A stretch of 64,000 bases of DNA from Rhodospirillales bacterium BBD 1991-14 (GCA_001657395.1 LYSY01000004.1:248001-312000), one strand, 5' to 3'. Shown: positions 23,086-31,990, numbered from the stretch's first letter. The notes: generated by a model from the letters alone, not told the origin. A program made the numbers and translations.

Positions 23086-24057
23086 GCGGCCACTGCGGCC
23101 CATGATCTTCAGGAAGATGGCCGCTGCCGTGAGGGTGGTAATCAGCATGATGGAGGCAAAAGCCGCGCCCACCGGCCACTGGTCGCCGGCGACGTGGAAG
23201 AAGCCGGCGATGGTCTCGGCAAAGACGGTGGTACTCGGCCCGCCCAGCAGCACCGGCGTGGCGTAATAACCGGTGGAGATCAGGAACACCAGAGTGCAGC
23301 CGGAGGCGATGCCCTCCTTCGAGAGCGGCAGGGTCACCCGCCAGAACCGGGTCCAGGAGCCGGCGCCCAGATCGGCGGCAGCCTCAAGATAGGTGTTCGG
23401 GATCTTCTCCAGCGCCGAATAGAGCGGCAGCAGCATGTAGAGCGAGGTCAGGTAGATGATGCCGACCCCCAGGGAGAAGCTGGTGTACATGAAGGGGATC
23501 GGCCGGTCGATGAGGCCGAGGAACTTCAGGATCAGGTTCACGGCGCCGTTGTTGCCCAGCAGGATCATGATGGCATAGGTGCGCACGATCTCCCCGACCC
23601 AGAAGGGGATCAGGAGGATGAGCAGAAAAAGCATCTGGCGGTTGCGACGGACATGTTTTGCGAGGAAGTAGGCGACGGGGTAGGTGAGGACCAGGGTCGA
23701 GAGCGTCAGCACGAAGGCGAAGCCCAGCGTGCGGAAGTAGGGCATGACGAAGATCGCGTCCTCGAAGAACTTGCCCCAGTTGGCCAAGGTGAGCTGCGGC
23801 ACCGCGCCGGCGGTGGGCGGATAGGAATCGAGGAAGCTGATCCAGAACATGCGCAGGATCGGCCCGAGGTGGGCAAAGACCACCCAGAACAGCGGGAAGC
23901 TGGCCAGCAGCCAGAACCGCCGCCGCTGGGTCTTGAACAGCACCGCGGAGACAGCCTGGTAGAGGTCGCTGGTCAGCAGCCGGCCCCAGAGGCTGCGGCC
24001 ATTGCCGGCCGCTCCCGCGCGCGTGACGCCGGCGAGTTTCGAATCGCTTTGTGCCAT
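23071..24057 (-). CDS. ABC transporter permease, PotB type
   Basis: 328 aa from ATG 24057 (MAQSDSKLAGV). A soluble N-terminus of about 45 residues precedes six TM segments, the first WLLASFPLFWVVFAHLGPIL. The EAA loop is YLEAAADLGAGSWTRFWRVT. It pairs with the PotC-type permease downstream. The stop codon lies in a 17-bp tandem repeat. Upstream, a strong hairpin separates it from the binding-protein gene, which probably lowers its expression relative to the binding protein. Confidence 0.88.
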   Translation of the reverse strand: MAQSDSKLAGVTRAGAAGNGRSLWGRLLTSDLYQAVSAVLFKTQRRRFWLLASFPLFWVVFAHLGPILRMFWISFLDSYPPTAGAVPQLTLANWGKFFEDAIFVMPYFRTLGFAFVLTLSTLVLTYPVAYFLAKHVRRNRQMLFLLILLIPFWVGEIVRTYAIMILLGNNGAVNLILKFLGLIDRPIPFMYTSFSLGVGIIYLTSLYMLLPLYSALEKIPNTYLEAAADLGAGSWTRFWRVTLPLSKEGIASGCTLVFLISTGYYATPVLLGGPSTTVFAETIAGFFHVAGDQWPVGAAFASIMLITTLTAAAIFLKIMGRSGRGMMQ

Positions 24058-24095
24058 ACGGCCTTTCCCGCTGCCTGTGACGTGGCGGTGAAGAA

Positions 24096-24118
24096 GGGGC
24101 GTCCGCTCCGGACGCCCC
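24096..24118 (-). terminator. Intra-operon hairpin after binding-protein gene
   Basis: GGGGCGTCCG-CTC-CGGACGCCCC: 10-bp perfect stem, 3-nt loop, between the binding-protein stop (24140) and the permease start (24057). No T run follows on the minus strand, so partial termination or protection of the upstream mRNA is more likely than full termination. Confidence 0.7.
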
Positions 24119-24139
24119 CGCCTCACAGGGCCCGGCGCC

Positions 24140-25246
24140 TCAGGCGGCCTTGATCTGTTCGACCGCCGGGTCGATCAGCTCGTACTTCATCTTGTTGGCC
24201 TCGGCGCGAAAGAAGCGCAGGCCCTCAAGCTCTTCCTCGGTGAAGGAGGCTGCCTTCTTCTCCAGCTCGCTCAGGTGTGCGTCGGCGCCTTTGAAGGTTG
24301 AGATGAAGCCGGAGGCCTTGGTCATCTCCGCGCCGACCTGGGAGGAAGCGAGCAGCGCGTCGAGCAGCTTGTAGGCGTTGTCCGAATTTGGACCGTTGTT
24401 GGCGACGTTCAAGGTGTAGACGAAACCGTAGGAGCCTTCCTTCGGAATGGTCATGCGCACCGGGAAGCCGTCCATGATCAGTTTGGAGATCGGGCCGTTC
24501 CAGGCATGGGCGAGGACGACGTCCTGGTTGATGAACATCTGCTGGATTTCGGCGCCGGAGTCGTAGAACTTGCGCACCTTGTCCTTGTGGGAAATTAGGA
24601 AGTCGCGCACCTCCTCGACGATCGAGGCGGCCTGGGCGGGGTTGTCCATGTACTCGATCATGTTGCCGTCATAGCCTTTGGCCAGAATCATCACCGACAT
24701 CATGTCCTGAATGATGTAGGCGGTGCGGCCGGCGTACTTGTCATCGAACATGATGTCCCAGGACCTGGCTTCCTCCGGCGTTACCTCTTCGCTGTTATAG
24801 GCCATGATCTCGGCACCCGAGAGAATCGGCGCGCCCCACTTGTTGCCGTTGATGGTGGCCCAGTCGCTCTCCGAATAAACCGGGTTGATGGTGCCCCAGT
24901 TCTTCAGACGGCCGGTGTCCATGGGCGCCAGGAGCTTGGAATCGATGAACTGCAGGAAGCGGTGGCCGGCCACCGTCACCACGTCGGCGGTGGGATTGGG
25001 GGCCTCGGCGGCCAGCAGGTTGAACTGCTTGCCCTGGTCGTCGACGAGGCGGATGCGGACCTCGATGCCGGTTTCCTTCTCGAACTCGGCCTTGAAGTCG
25101 TCGGGGATGAAGTTGGCATAGGTCCAGACGTTGACCACGCCGGAGGCCCGCGCCGAACTGCGCCAGACGGCCGGCGCGGCAAGCACGGCAGCGCCCGCCG
25201 CGGCGCCCTTGATGAAACGGCGTCTGTTTGTCGTAATCTTGCTCAT
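24140..25246 (-). CDS. ABC transporter substrate-binding protein, PotD type, Tat-exported
   Basis: 368 aa from ATG 25246. It carries a Tat signal (NRRRFIKGAAAGAAVLAAPA). The mature protein begins GVVNVWTYANFIPDDFKAEF and follows the PotD/PotF fold (type 2 periplasmic binding), with VDDQGKQFNLLAAEAPNPT and a C-terminal ELIDPAVEQIKAA. A polyamine-like or betaine-like cargo is possible; the neighbouring opine-dehydrogenase-family gene suggests an amino-acid-derived compound. Cargo cannot be fixed from sequence. Confidence 0.88.
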   Translation of the reverse strand: MSKITTNRRRFIKGAAAGAAVLAAPAVWRSSARASGVVNVWTYANFIPDDFKAEFEKETGIEVRIRLVDDQGKQFNLLAAEAPNPTADVVTVAGHRFLQFIDSKLLAPMDTGRLKNWGTINPVYSESDWATINGNKWGAPILSGAEIMAYNSEEVTPEEARSWDIMFDDKYAGRTAYIIQDMMSVMILAKGYDGNMIEYMDNPAQAASIVEEVRDFLISHKDKVRKFYDSGAEIQQMFINQDVVLAHAWNGPISKLIMDGFPVRMTIPKEGSYGFVYTLNVANNGPNSDNAYKLLDALLASSQVGAEMTKASGFISTFKGADAHLSELEKKAASFTEEELEGLRFFRAEANKMKYELIDPAVEQIKAA

Positions 25247-25304
25247 CTCTCTTTCCCCTCTTTCTTGGTTTTCACTGATTGCCGAACGTTTCGGGTGCGC
25301 GGTG

Positions 25305-26459
25305 TCATCCCGCGCTTTGCGGGCGGGCCTGCGGCCGGTCTTCCGCCAGCCTTGTCTCACCCGTCGGGTAACCGTCCCTGGCGAGCCGTTTGAGCGCCTC
25401 CAGGGACATATCGTCGAGCGCCAGCGCCTCGAGCAGCCGGTTCTCGTGGAAGAAATCGCGTCCGTAGAGCGCGGAAAAAATCTCGATCCCCGCACGGTGC
25501 AGGGTGGCCGGGCGGCCTGCCAGTTCGCCGAGCTTGACGGTCATCAGGAGGCCGTAGGGCGCGTCCTCGGTCACGTAGCGGCTGTCCGCCGTCGCCGGGC
25601 CGGTGCCGCCGCGGCCCTCGCGGTGCATCTCCTGGTTCATCGCCGAGACACTGTCCAGGGGCACGTGGAAGGAGAGGTGGAAGTGCTCGAAGATGGTGCG
25701 CACGGAAAGGCCGAGCGCCTCGCAGATCGCCAGGCGCTCGCGGTCCAGCGCCTCCAGCAGGCGCCCGACGTTGGGTGTCACGTTGAGGCCCTGGCCCCAG
25801 GCTTCGCCGTGTTCCATGCGCGTCATGTTGCAGAGTGCGATGCCCATGTGGTTCTGCGGGTTGAGGTTGCTGAGGGTGATGGCCAGCAGGCCGTCGCGTT
25901 CGACGAAGCGGTCGCCGAACAGCGCCTGGCAGCAGGCCAGTCCCTCCGCGCTCAAGGATTCCGGCAGGGTGCAGATGTCGACCTTGCTGCGGATCGTGTT
26001 GACCTGCGCTTCCACCAGGCTCGGCTGCCGGCCCGAGGTGACGGTAGTGCCCCAGGCGACGATGGGCAGCACAAGCCCGCGTGCGGCCAGCAGCCTGGAG
26101 AGATAGAGCGCGCCGAGGGAGGCGTGGGAGGAAATCAGAACCGTCTGACCGGCGCGCAGATGGGGCGCCAGGGCATCGAACACGGCCTTGTGTCCATAGC
26201 CGGGCAGGGCGATCAGGATCACCTCCGCCTTGTCGGCGAGATCGGCGGCGGAGGCCGCGACGCGGGGATGGAACGCGCCTTCGACCGCGCCCGTGGCTGC
26301 CAGCGCCTCGCCGGCCGCCAGGCGCTCGGTGCGCGCGCCAGAAGGGGACCAGAGCGCTGCCTTGTGGCCGCTCTGTTCCAGCAGGGCGGCGGCACCGAAG
26401 GCGATGGCACCGGCGCCGGCGATGCCGACGGAGAGACTGTGCGGCGCTTCGGCCATCAC
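25305..26459 (-). CDS. Opine/octopine-dehydrogenase family oxidoreductase
   Basis: 384 aa. The N-terminal Rossmann fold has GIAGAGAIAFGAAALLEQSG (GxGxxA/G type). The octopine dehydrogenase C-terminal domain contains SNLNPQNHMGIALCNMTRME, the helix HFHLSFHVPLDSVSAMNQEM and a TEDAPYGLLMTVKLGELAGR stretch; His in NPQNH and Asp nearby fit the family's catalytic region. These enzymes reductively condense, or oxidatively split, an amino acid and a keto acid. Start and stop overlap the peroxidase-like gene (ATGA). In this import operon, degradation of an opine-like substrate is plausible. Confidence 0.8.
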   Translation of the reverse strand: MMAEAPHSLSVGIAGAGAIAFGAAALLEQSGHKAALWSPSGARTERLAAGEALAATGAVEGAFHPRVAASAADLADKAEVILIALPGYGHKAVFDALAPHLRAGQTVLISSHASLGALYLSRLLAARGLVLPIVAWGTTVTSGRQPSLVEAQVNTIRSKVDICTLPESLSAEGLACCQALFGDRFVERDGLLAITLSNLNPQNHMGIALCNMTRMEHGEAWGQGLNVTPNVGRLLEALDRERLAICEALGLSVRTIFEHFHLSFHVPLDSVSAMNQEMHREGRGGTGPATADSRYVTEDAPYGLLMTVKLGELAGRPATLHRAGIEIFSALYGRDFFHENRLLEALALDDMSLEALKRLARDGYPTGETRLAEDRPQARPQSAG

Positions 26460-27079
26460 GCCTCCCCTGCCTGTTTGGTGACGGGTTGCGTGGCCACCGG
26501 GTCGCCCAGCAGGTGCATCAACCGGTTGGCCCAGCCGAAGAGGGCGGTGGAGAGAACGAGGTCGAGGATCTCGGCCTCCTCCAGGCCGGCCTCGCGCAGC
26601 GCCAAAACATCGGCCTCTGTCGCTTCGCTGGGGGTCTTGGAGAGCTTCACGGCGAAGGCGAAGATGGCCGCTTCGCGCGGCGGCAGCGACGCAGCCTCAC
26701 CGGCAGCGAAGATCTGCTCCATCTGCCGGGAGTCCTTGGTCAACTGGTTGTAGCGGCTGGCGTGGACGGCGGCGCAGTAGACGCAGCGATTGACGACGGA
26801 GGCGCCGACGGCGCCCAGCTCCCGCCCGGTTCGGCCAAGACCGCCGCGGTTGTACATGATGGCGTTGAACAAGGGCGTGCGCGCTTTCAGCGTCTCCACG
26901 TCGTTGGCCAGCACCAGCACGTAGTCGGAGACCTTGGTGTTGGAAGGCGTGACCTTCAGGGCGTCGCGCTGCGCCGGCGTCGCCTCGGCAAGGTCGATGG
27001 GCTGCACGCGGGGGCGCCACTGCGGCACCTTCACGGTGAAGTCATGAATCACCTCGGGGTCTGAGAGCGCCGTGCTCAT
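26456..27079 (-). CDS. Peroxidase-related / alkylhydroperoxidase AhpD-like protein
   Basis: 207 aa. The CMD-like core includes FNAIMYNRGGLGRTGRELGA and VNRCVYCAAVHASRYNQL (CxxC plus His, the AhpD redox site). The C-terminus has LREAGLEEAEILDLVLSTAL. The pattern agrees with what I recall as the Avi_7169 family. Overlaps both neighbours by ATGA. Likely role: peroxide or quinone-type chemistry supporting the flavoprotein in the operon, but this is inference. Confidence 0.75.
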   Translation of the reverse strand: MSTALSDPEVIHDFTVKVPQWRPRVQPIDLAEATPAQRDALKVTPSNTKVSDYVLVLANDVETLKARTPLFNAIMYNRGGLGRTGRELGAVGASVVNRCVYCAAVHASRYNQLTKDSRQMEQIFAAGEAASLPPREAAIFAFAVKLSKTPSEATEADVLALREAGLEEAEILDLVLSTALFGWANRLMHLLGDPVATQPVTKQAGEA

Positions 27080-27618
27080 GCCGTTGCCTGCATCAGCTTC
27101 AGCCCGGCGACGACGCGGAGCTGGTAGGCGAGGAAGGCCGTCAGTTCGGCCAGGCGGACGATGTCGGCGTCGGTGATACCGGCGGCCTTCAGGGCTTCGA
27201 TATCGTCCGCCGTCGCATCCTTGGGCGACAGCGAGGCGAGGTCCGTATAGGCGCTAAAAGCGGCGAGGCGGGCATCGGCGAAGTCCTGCGTGGCAGGATC
27301 GGCGAGAGCCACCAACGCGCCGTCGGCGCCGGCCGCCTTCAGCAGACCGCTGTAGTGGTCGGCCAGGGACTCTTCTTCGTGCAGAAGGGTGGCCCGCAGC
27401 GCCAGAGCGGCGCGCAGAGCGTGGGAGAGGCCGCCCGGCTCCTCCGGAACGAGGGCGGCATCGTGCGCCTGCTGGGTCATCGCCAGGATGTCGGCACGGC
27501 CCTCCAGGGCCGCCTGCAGCGGGCTGTCGGGCGGCAGGGCTGCCGCATGCCGCACCACGTCGGTCTGCTCCGGCGTTTCTGCCGTTGTGGAGTCTGCCGT
27601 CTTGGATTCTGGCGCCAT
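27076..27618 (-). CDS. CMD-domain protein (Avi_7170-like)
   Basis: 180 aa. An acidic N-terminus (residues 1-35) is followed by a CMD-type helical domain with GGLSHALRAALALRATLLHE, LADHYSGLLKAAGAD and ALKAAGITDADIVRLAELTA. The catalytic CxxC of AhpD is not seen, so it is probably a non-redox partner of the adjacent peroxidase-like protein. From memory, such pairs co-occur with ABC importers and flavin monooxygenases. It is 3 bp downstream of the flavoprotein gene and overlaps the next gene. Confidence 0.7.
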   Translation of the reverse strand: MAPESKTADSTTAETPEQTDVVRHAAALPPDSPLQAALEGRADILAMTQQAHDAALVPEEPGGLSHALRAALALRATLLHEEESLADHYSGLLKAAGADGALVALADPATQDFADARLAAFSAYTDLASLSPKDATADDIEALKAAGITDADIVRLAELTAFLAYQLRVVAGLKLMQATA

Positions 27619-27621
27619 GGA

Positions 27622-29127
27622 TCAGCCCCCCACCTTGCTGAGGGGCGCCACGGCTTCGGTGTCGATTTCGCTGGCGGTCCACTCGTCGCCCTGAAGCTCC
27701 GGCTTGTCGTAGTCGATCATGCCCTGGAAGTAGGCGGCGACATCTTCCTGGTAGAGGGTTGCGGCCATCTCGCGCGCCAGCCACGAAGCGCCCTCGCTGA
27801 TCCCCGGGATGTCGCCGCTGACCTTGCCGAGGCTGGCGGAGGCGCCGTAGTTGAAGCAGTAGATGTGCTTCAGCCAGGGCGCTTCACCGGTCTTGCGCTC
27901 GCGGAAGGTGAAGTCCGTATTGAGGTAGGGGAACCTGGCGAGATCGTCGTTCTGCTCGTTGGCCGGCGGTGTGTAGCGGTCGCGCCAGAGCTCGATCTTG
28001 TCGGCGTAGCCGTCAAGCTCTGTGCGGGCCATGGGGTCGGTGGTGAAGCCGGTGGCGAGTATCATGTAGTCGGTCGCCAGGCGCAGGCCGTCGACCGTGT
28101 CGATCACCAGCTCTCCGCCGTCGGGCCGCACCCCTGCGATCCCCTTCCCGAAGTGGAAATAGACGTTCTCGTTGCGGCTGGCCCGCAAGGTGGAGCCGCG
28201 CGGCGCCGGTGTCTGGGTGGCGAAGGAGTACTGCATGAAGCGCCAGCGCCATTCGTCCGGCAGGTCCGCGAAGCCGGCGGTGAAGCCGAAGGAGCCAATG
28301 CCCATCATCTTGTTGACGGTCGGCATTTCGCGGCGGCGGATCAGGTGACGCACTTCCTTGGCGCCGTGCTCTGCGGCCTCGGCGGCATTCTCAACGGCGG
28401 AGGCGCCGGCGCCGATCACGACAACGCGCTTGCCTTTCAACGCGGCGAAGTCGATGTCCTCGGAGGTGTGTGCCCAGTGGCTGCGCGGCAGGTCGCCGAT
28501 GAAGGCGGGGATCTGCGGGTGCCCGGTGCCCTCGCGGCCGGTGGCCATGATGCACTTGCGGGTCAGAAGGCTTTGCTCCGCCGCGGCGCCGGCCAGTTCG
28601 AGGCGCAGGTAGTCGCCCTCCGGCAGGATGCGCTTCACTTCCACACCGTTCTCGACCGGGATGTCCAGCACCTTGCGGTACCACTTCAGATAGTCCATCC
28701 ACATCGGACGGGGGATCTTGTCCAGTTCCTCCCAGGCGGCCTCGCCGTACTGCGCGGTGTACCAGGCGCGGAAGGTGAGGGCGCCGTAGCCATAGGCCGG
28801 GCCGGTGAGCTGCTTGGGCGAGCGCAGGGTCTCCATGCGGGCATAGGTCATCCAGGGGCCTTCCAGACCCTCGGGGCTGCGGTCGAGAATGCGGATGTTG
28901 CGCATGCCGCCGCTGGTCAGCGCGAACCAGACGAGCTGCCCGCACATGCCGCCGCCGATGATGACGGCATCCAGCACGCGCTGCCCGTTATGGTCATGCG
29001 GCAGCACCCAGTTCTCCGGCGGACGGCAGAGATACTGCTGGTCCTGGCGGACCCGCGCCTCAAGCGCGGCCAGGGATCCTGCCGCACCCTCTTCTGCTTT
29101 CCCCTCTTTCTGCATCTGCGGTCCCAT
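27622..29127 (-). CDS. FMO-like FAD/NAD(P)-binding monooxygenase
   Basis: 501 aa. First dinucleotide fold DAVIIGGGMCGQLVWFAL (GGGMCG, about residues 53-70). A second Rossmann motif RVVVIGAGASAVENAAEAAE at about 233-253. ATG motifs IMATGREGTG and MILATGFTTD are typical of flavin-containing monooxygenases and their relatives. The C-terminal part includes KHIYCFNYGASASLGKVSGD. It probably hydroxylates or oxidises the imported compound. It is first in the eight-gene operon that ends with the PotA-like ATPase, with only 48 bp to the MFS gene upstream. Confidence 0.85.
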   Translation of the reverse strand: MGPQMQKEGKAEEGAAGSLAALEARVRQDQQYLCRPPENWVLPHDHNGQRVLDAVIIGGGMCGQLVWFALTSGGMRNIRILDRSPEGLEGPWMTYARMETLRSPKQLTGPAYGYGALTFRAWYTAQYGEAAWEELDKIPRPMWMDYLKWYRKVLDIPVENGVEVKRILPEGDYLRLELAGAAAEQSLLTRKCIMATGREGTGHPQIPAFIGDLPRSHWAHTSEDIDFAALKGKRVVVIGAGASAVENAAEAAEHGAKEVRHLIRRREMPTVNKMMGIGSFGFTAGFADLPDEWRWRFMQYSFATQTPAPRGSTLRASRNENVYFHFGKGIAGVRPDGGELVIDTVDGLRLATDYMILATGFTTDPMARTELDGYADKIELWRDRYTPPANEQNDDLARFPYLNTDFTFRERKTGEAPWLKHIYCFNYGASASLGKVSGDIPGISEGASWLAREMAATLYQEDVAAYFQGMIDYDKPELQGDEWTASEIDTEAVAPLSKVGG

Positions 29128-29175
29128 CTCCTAAGGCTCTGGGTATCGGCTGGTGTCCGGTTTCACCGGCTTTTC

Positions 29176-30546
29176 CTACATCGACCAGACCGGATGGTGA
29201 TCGTCGATCAAGTACACATGGCGATGGCCGTGGCTGGCATGGCGGTGCGGATGGCTGTGGGGTTCCGGCCCCTCCCAACCCTCGTGGTCGTGCTGGTGAT
29301 GCTCGTCGTGGACGTGCATGTGCTCGTGGTCCAAGGCGGGGTGGACATGGTAGCGCTCGGCCTCGTCCGTCGCCGGCCAGAGCATCCAGGCCGCGCCGGC
29401 CGCCGCCAGCGCGCCGCAGGCCATGACCACGAAAGACAGCTCCAGGCCCAGGCGCAGCCCCAGCCAGCCGGCCAGCGGGTAGGTGATGAGCCAGCCGGCA
29501 TGGGACAGGGAGAATTGTGTGGCGAAGAGCGCAGGCCGGTCCGCGGGGCGGGCCGAGCGCTTCAGCAGCAGACCAGCGGGGGTCATCACCGATGCGGTCG
29601 CGGCGCCGAGGGCAAACCACATCATCAGGCTGGCCGTAAAGCCGGGCGCCGTGAGGATCGCCAGAGGGGCCAGCCCCAGCAGCAGACCGCCGCCGACCAT
29701 GACAACGCGGGGGGCGAGCCGGTGCAGCACGCGCGGCAGGCTGAGGGCGACCAGCATCGACCCGGCACCGAAGGCCATCAGCAGCGCGGTATAGCTGCGG
29801 TCGCTGCCGCCCAGGGTCTCGTGGGCGTAGACCACTGAATTCACCAGCACCCAGGCGCCACTGCAGGCGACGGTAAGGCTGAGCGCAAAGAGCGCCCGCA
29901 GGCGCGGCGTGCGGCCATAGATGGCAAAGCCCTTGGTCAGCCGCTGCCGGAACGACTCTTCGCTCAGGGCGCGCGAGCGCTCGGGCAGCCGCGCCAACAC
30001 CACCAGGGCGGCGGAACCGGCGAGCCCCAGTGCCGTACCGAAGAACAGCAGCCCGGGATCGATCACAGTCAGAAGCAGGCCGACCAGGAGCGGGCTCAAC
30101 AGCGTCTCCACATCGTAGGCAAAGCGGGAGAGAGAAAGCGCCGCGGTATAATCCTCCTCCTCCGGCAGAACCTCGGGGATCAGGCTCTGGAAGGCCGGCG
30201 TGAAAGCCGCAGAGCAGAGCTGGATCACGAAGACGACAAGGTAGATCTGCCAGACCTGATCGATGAACGGCAGGGCCAGAACAAGGGCCACGCGCAGCAG
30301 GTCGAGCGCGACCAGCAGAGGCTTGATGGGCAGGCGCTGAACCAGCGCGCTGGCCAGGGGCGCAAAGCCCACATAGGCGATCATCTTCAGCGCCAGGATC
30401 GTGCCGACGACAATCCCGGCACTGGCGCCGGAAAGATCGTAGGCGAGGATCGCCAGGGCCAGAGTCATGAGGCCCGTGCCAACGAGGGAAAGGACCTGGG
30501 CGGAGAACAACCGCCGATAGGTCTTGTGGCGCAGAATTGCTAGCAT
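29176..30546 (-). CDS. MFS exporter with His-rich cytoplasmic tail (NreB-like)
   Basis: 456 aa with 12 predicted TM segments, beginning MLAILRHKTYRRLFSAQVLS. The final 60 residues are extraordinarily His-rich (DHEHMHVHDEHHQHDHEG, then PHSHPHRHASHGHRH) and end VWSM. His-rich C-termini on MFS proteins are known from the nickel-resistance exporter NreB, so Ni/Co/Zn export is the best guess. No metal-responsive regulator is adjacent. It lies between the flavoprotein operon and the HisD-like gene, on the same strand; a shared transcript is possible. Confidence 0.75.
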   Translation of the reverse strand: MLAILRHKTYRRLFSAQVLSLVGTGLMTLALAILAYDLSGASAGIVVGTILALKMIAYVGFAPLASALVQRLPIKPLLVALDLLRVALVLALPFIDQVWQIYLVVFVIQLCSAAFTPAFQSLIPEVLPEEEDYTAALSLSRFAYDVETLLSPLLVGLLLTVIDPGLLFFGTALGLAGSAALVVLARLPERSRALSEESFRQRLTKGFAIYGRTPRLRALFALSLTVACSGAWVLVNSVVYAHETLGGSDRSYTALLMAFGAGSMLVALSLPRVLHRLAPRVVMVGGGLLLGLAPLAILTAPGFTASLMMWFALGAATASVMTPAGLLLKRSARPADRPALFATQFSLSHAGWLITYPLAGWLGLRLGLELSFVVMACGALAAAGAAWMLWPATDEAERYHVHPALDHEHMHVHDEHHQHDHEGWEGPEPHSHPHRHASHGHRHVYLIDDHHPVWSM

Positions 30547-30635
30547 TCTCTTCCGTTCTTGTCGGATGCCATTATGAGCATCTCCGCAAGCCGGAGTCGA
30601 ATGCCAAGCGTGTCTATTGCTTCAGGCGACATTTT

Positions 30636-31973
30636 TCAGGTCGACCGACCCGCGGCGAAGGCCTGGCTGCGCATCTCGGACAGCGCGTTTCCGTGCGCAT
30701 CGAAGCCTTCGTAGCGGGCAAACTTGAGTGCATAGGGTGCGAGTTGGTCGTAGCCCTTCTTTGTGACGTGGCCGACGGAGATCCGCTTGGTGAAGTCGAA
30801 GACGCTGAGCGGCGAACAGGTGCGCGCGGCGGCGTTGGTCGGCAGCACGGCGTTGGGGCCGAGCACGAAGTTGCCGATGGAGACCGGCGTGTGTTCGCCC
30901 ATCAGGATCTCGCCAGCGTTGCGGATCATGCCGAGGTACTGGTGCGGGTCCTTGGCCTGGATCTCCAGGTGCTCCGGCGCATAGTCGTTCACGAAAGCAA
31001 TTGCGTCGTCCATGGTCTCCGCCAGGACGATGCCGCCGCGCGGTCCGCAGAGCACGTCGGAGGAGAAGCCGACCCGCTGCTCCCCCATCTCCTGCCAGAA
31101 GTCCGGAATCGCGGCTCGCGCCGCCTCCGCCACCGCGGCGGAATCCGTCACCAGATAGGCGGAACTGTCGGAGCCGTGTTCCGCCTCGATCAACAGGTCG
31201 AGCGCGCAGACCCGGCCGTTGGCGGTGCTGTCGGCCAGGATGATGGCCTCGCTGGGCCCCGCGGGAACGCCGGGGTCGATCCGCCCGGCAAGCAGGCGCT
31301 TGGCGGCCACCACCCAGGGGCTCCCGGGGCCGACGATTTTCAGGCAGCGCGGCACGGTTTCGGTGCCGAAGGCCACCGCCGCCACCCCCTGGGCGCCGCC
31401 GCATTTGTAGACGCGCTCGATTCCCGCCAGGCGTGCGGTGACGAGGGTGGCGGCGTCGACCTTGCCGTCGGGGCCGGGCGGCGTGATGATCACCGCCTCC
31501 GGCACGCCGGCCACCACCGCCGGAATGGCGGTCATCATCACTACGCTGGGAAAGGCGCCTTTGCCGCGAGGCACGTAGCAGGCGACGCTGTCGATAGGGA
31601 CGATGCGGTCGCCGGCGAAGACGCCCGGATGCATCTCCTTCATCCACATCTCTTCGGGCATCTGTGCCTCGTGAAAGCGGCGCACGTTGTCGCATGCGAA
31701 GGTGAGCACCTCGATCATGTCCGGATCGAGCGCGTCGAAGGCTTCGTCGAAGTCACGCGCGCTGGCGGCGATGGCATCGGGCGCCACCGGGCTGTTGTCG
31801 AATTCCTGCGCGAAGCGGGCGAGGGCGGCGTCGCCCTCGGCCTCGACCGCGGCGATGATCGGCCCGACTTTCTCGAGATAGGGATCGAGGTTGCCCTCCG
31901 TGCGCTGCAGCAGCGCGGCGCGCGCTTCGGCGGTGAGGTCGGAGAGCTTGTGAAAACTGATATCTCTGGGCAA
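30636..31973 (-). CDS. HisD-superfamily dehydrogenase with altered metal/substrate site
   Basis: 445 aa, the length of HisD. Family blocks include DSVACYVPRGKGAFPSVVMM, YKCGGAQGVAAVAFGTETVP, KIVGPGSPWVVAAKRL and YAPEHLEI (general base Glu-His pair kept). Compared with E. coli HisD, the zinc-ligand Gln of SQAEH is Glu (IEAEH), the ligand Asp of the GDY segment is Asn (SIGNF) and the substrate His of TNHVLPT is Ala (GPNAVLPT); the distal His (FDAH) is kept. So it is not biosynthetic HisD, and it also differs from HpsN as I remember it. The ABC genes beside it suggest catabolism of an imported alcohol or aldehyde. Confidence 0.8.
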   Translation of the reverse strand: MPRDISFHKLSDLTAEARAALLQRTEGNLDPYLEKVGPIIAAVEAEGDAALARFAQEFDNSPVAPDAIAASARDFDEAFDALDPDMIEVLTFACDNVRRFHEAQMPEEMWMKEMHPGVFAGDRIVPIDSVACYVPRGKGAFPSVVMMTAIPAVVAGVPEAVIITPPGPDGKVDAATLVTARLAGIERVYKCGGAQGVAAVAFGTETVPRCLKIVGPGSPWVVAAKRLLAGRIDPGVPAGPSEAIILADSTANGRVCALDLLIEAEHGSDSSAYLVTDSAAVAEAARAAIPDFWQEMGEQRVGFSSDVLCGPRGGIVLAETMDDAIAFVNDYAPEHLEIQAKDPHQYLGMIRNAGEILMGEHTPVSIGNFVLGPNAVLPTNAAARTCSPLSVFDFTKRISVGHVTKKGYDQLAPYALKFARYEGFDAHGNALSEMRSQAFAAGRST

Positions 31974-31990
31974 GGGGTCTTACTCCGGGT

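Noticed and set aside
27355-29838. 827-codon plus-strand open frame
   Set aside because: It is antisense to the flavoprotein, CMD and MFS genes, which have clear families; the translation is Gly/Val/His-rich without motifs.
30636-31973. Straight assignment as HpsN (sulfopropanediol dehydrogenase) or biosynthetic HisD
   Set aside because: Ligand Gln and Asp and the substrate His of the HisD family are replaced, and no his gene is adjacent. Only superfamily membership can be claimed.
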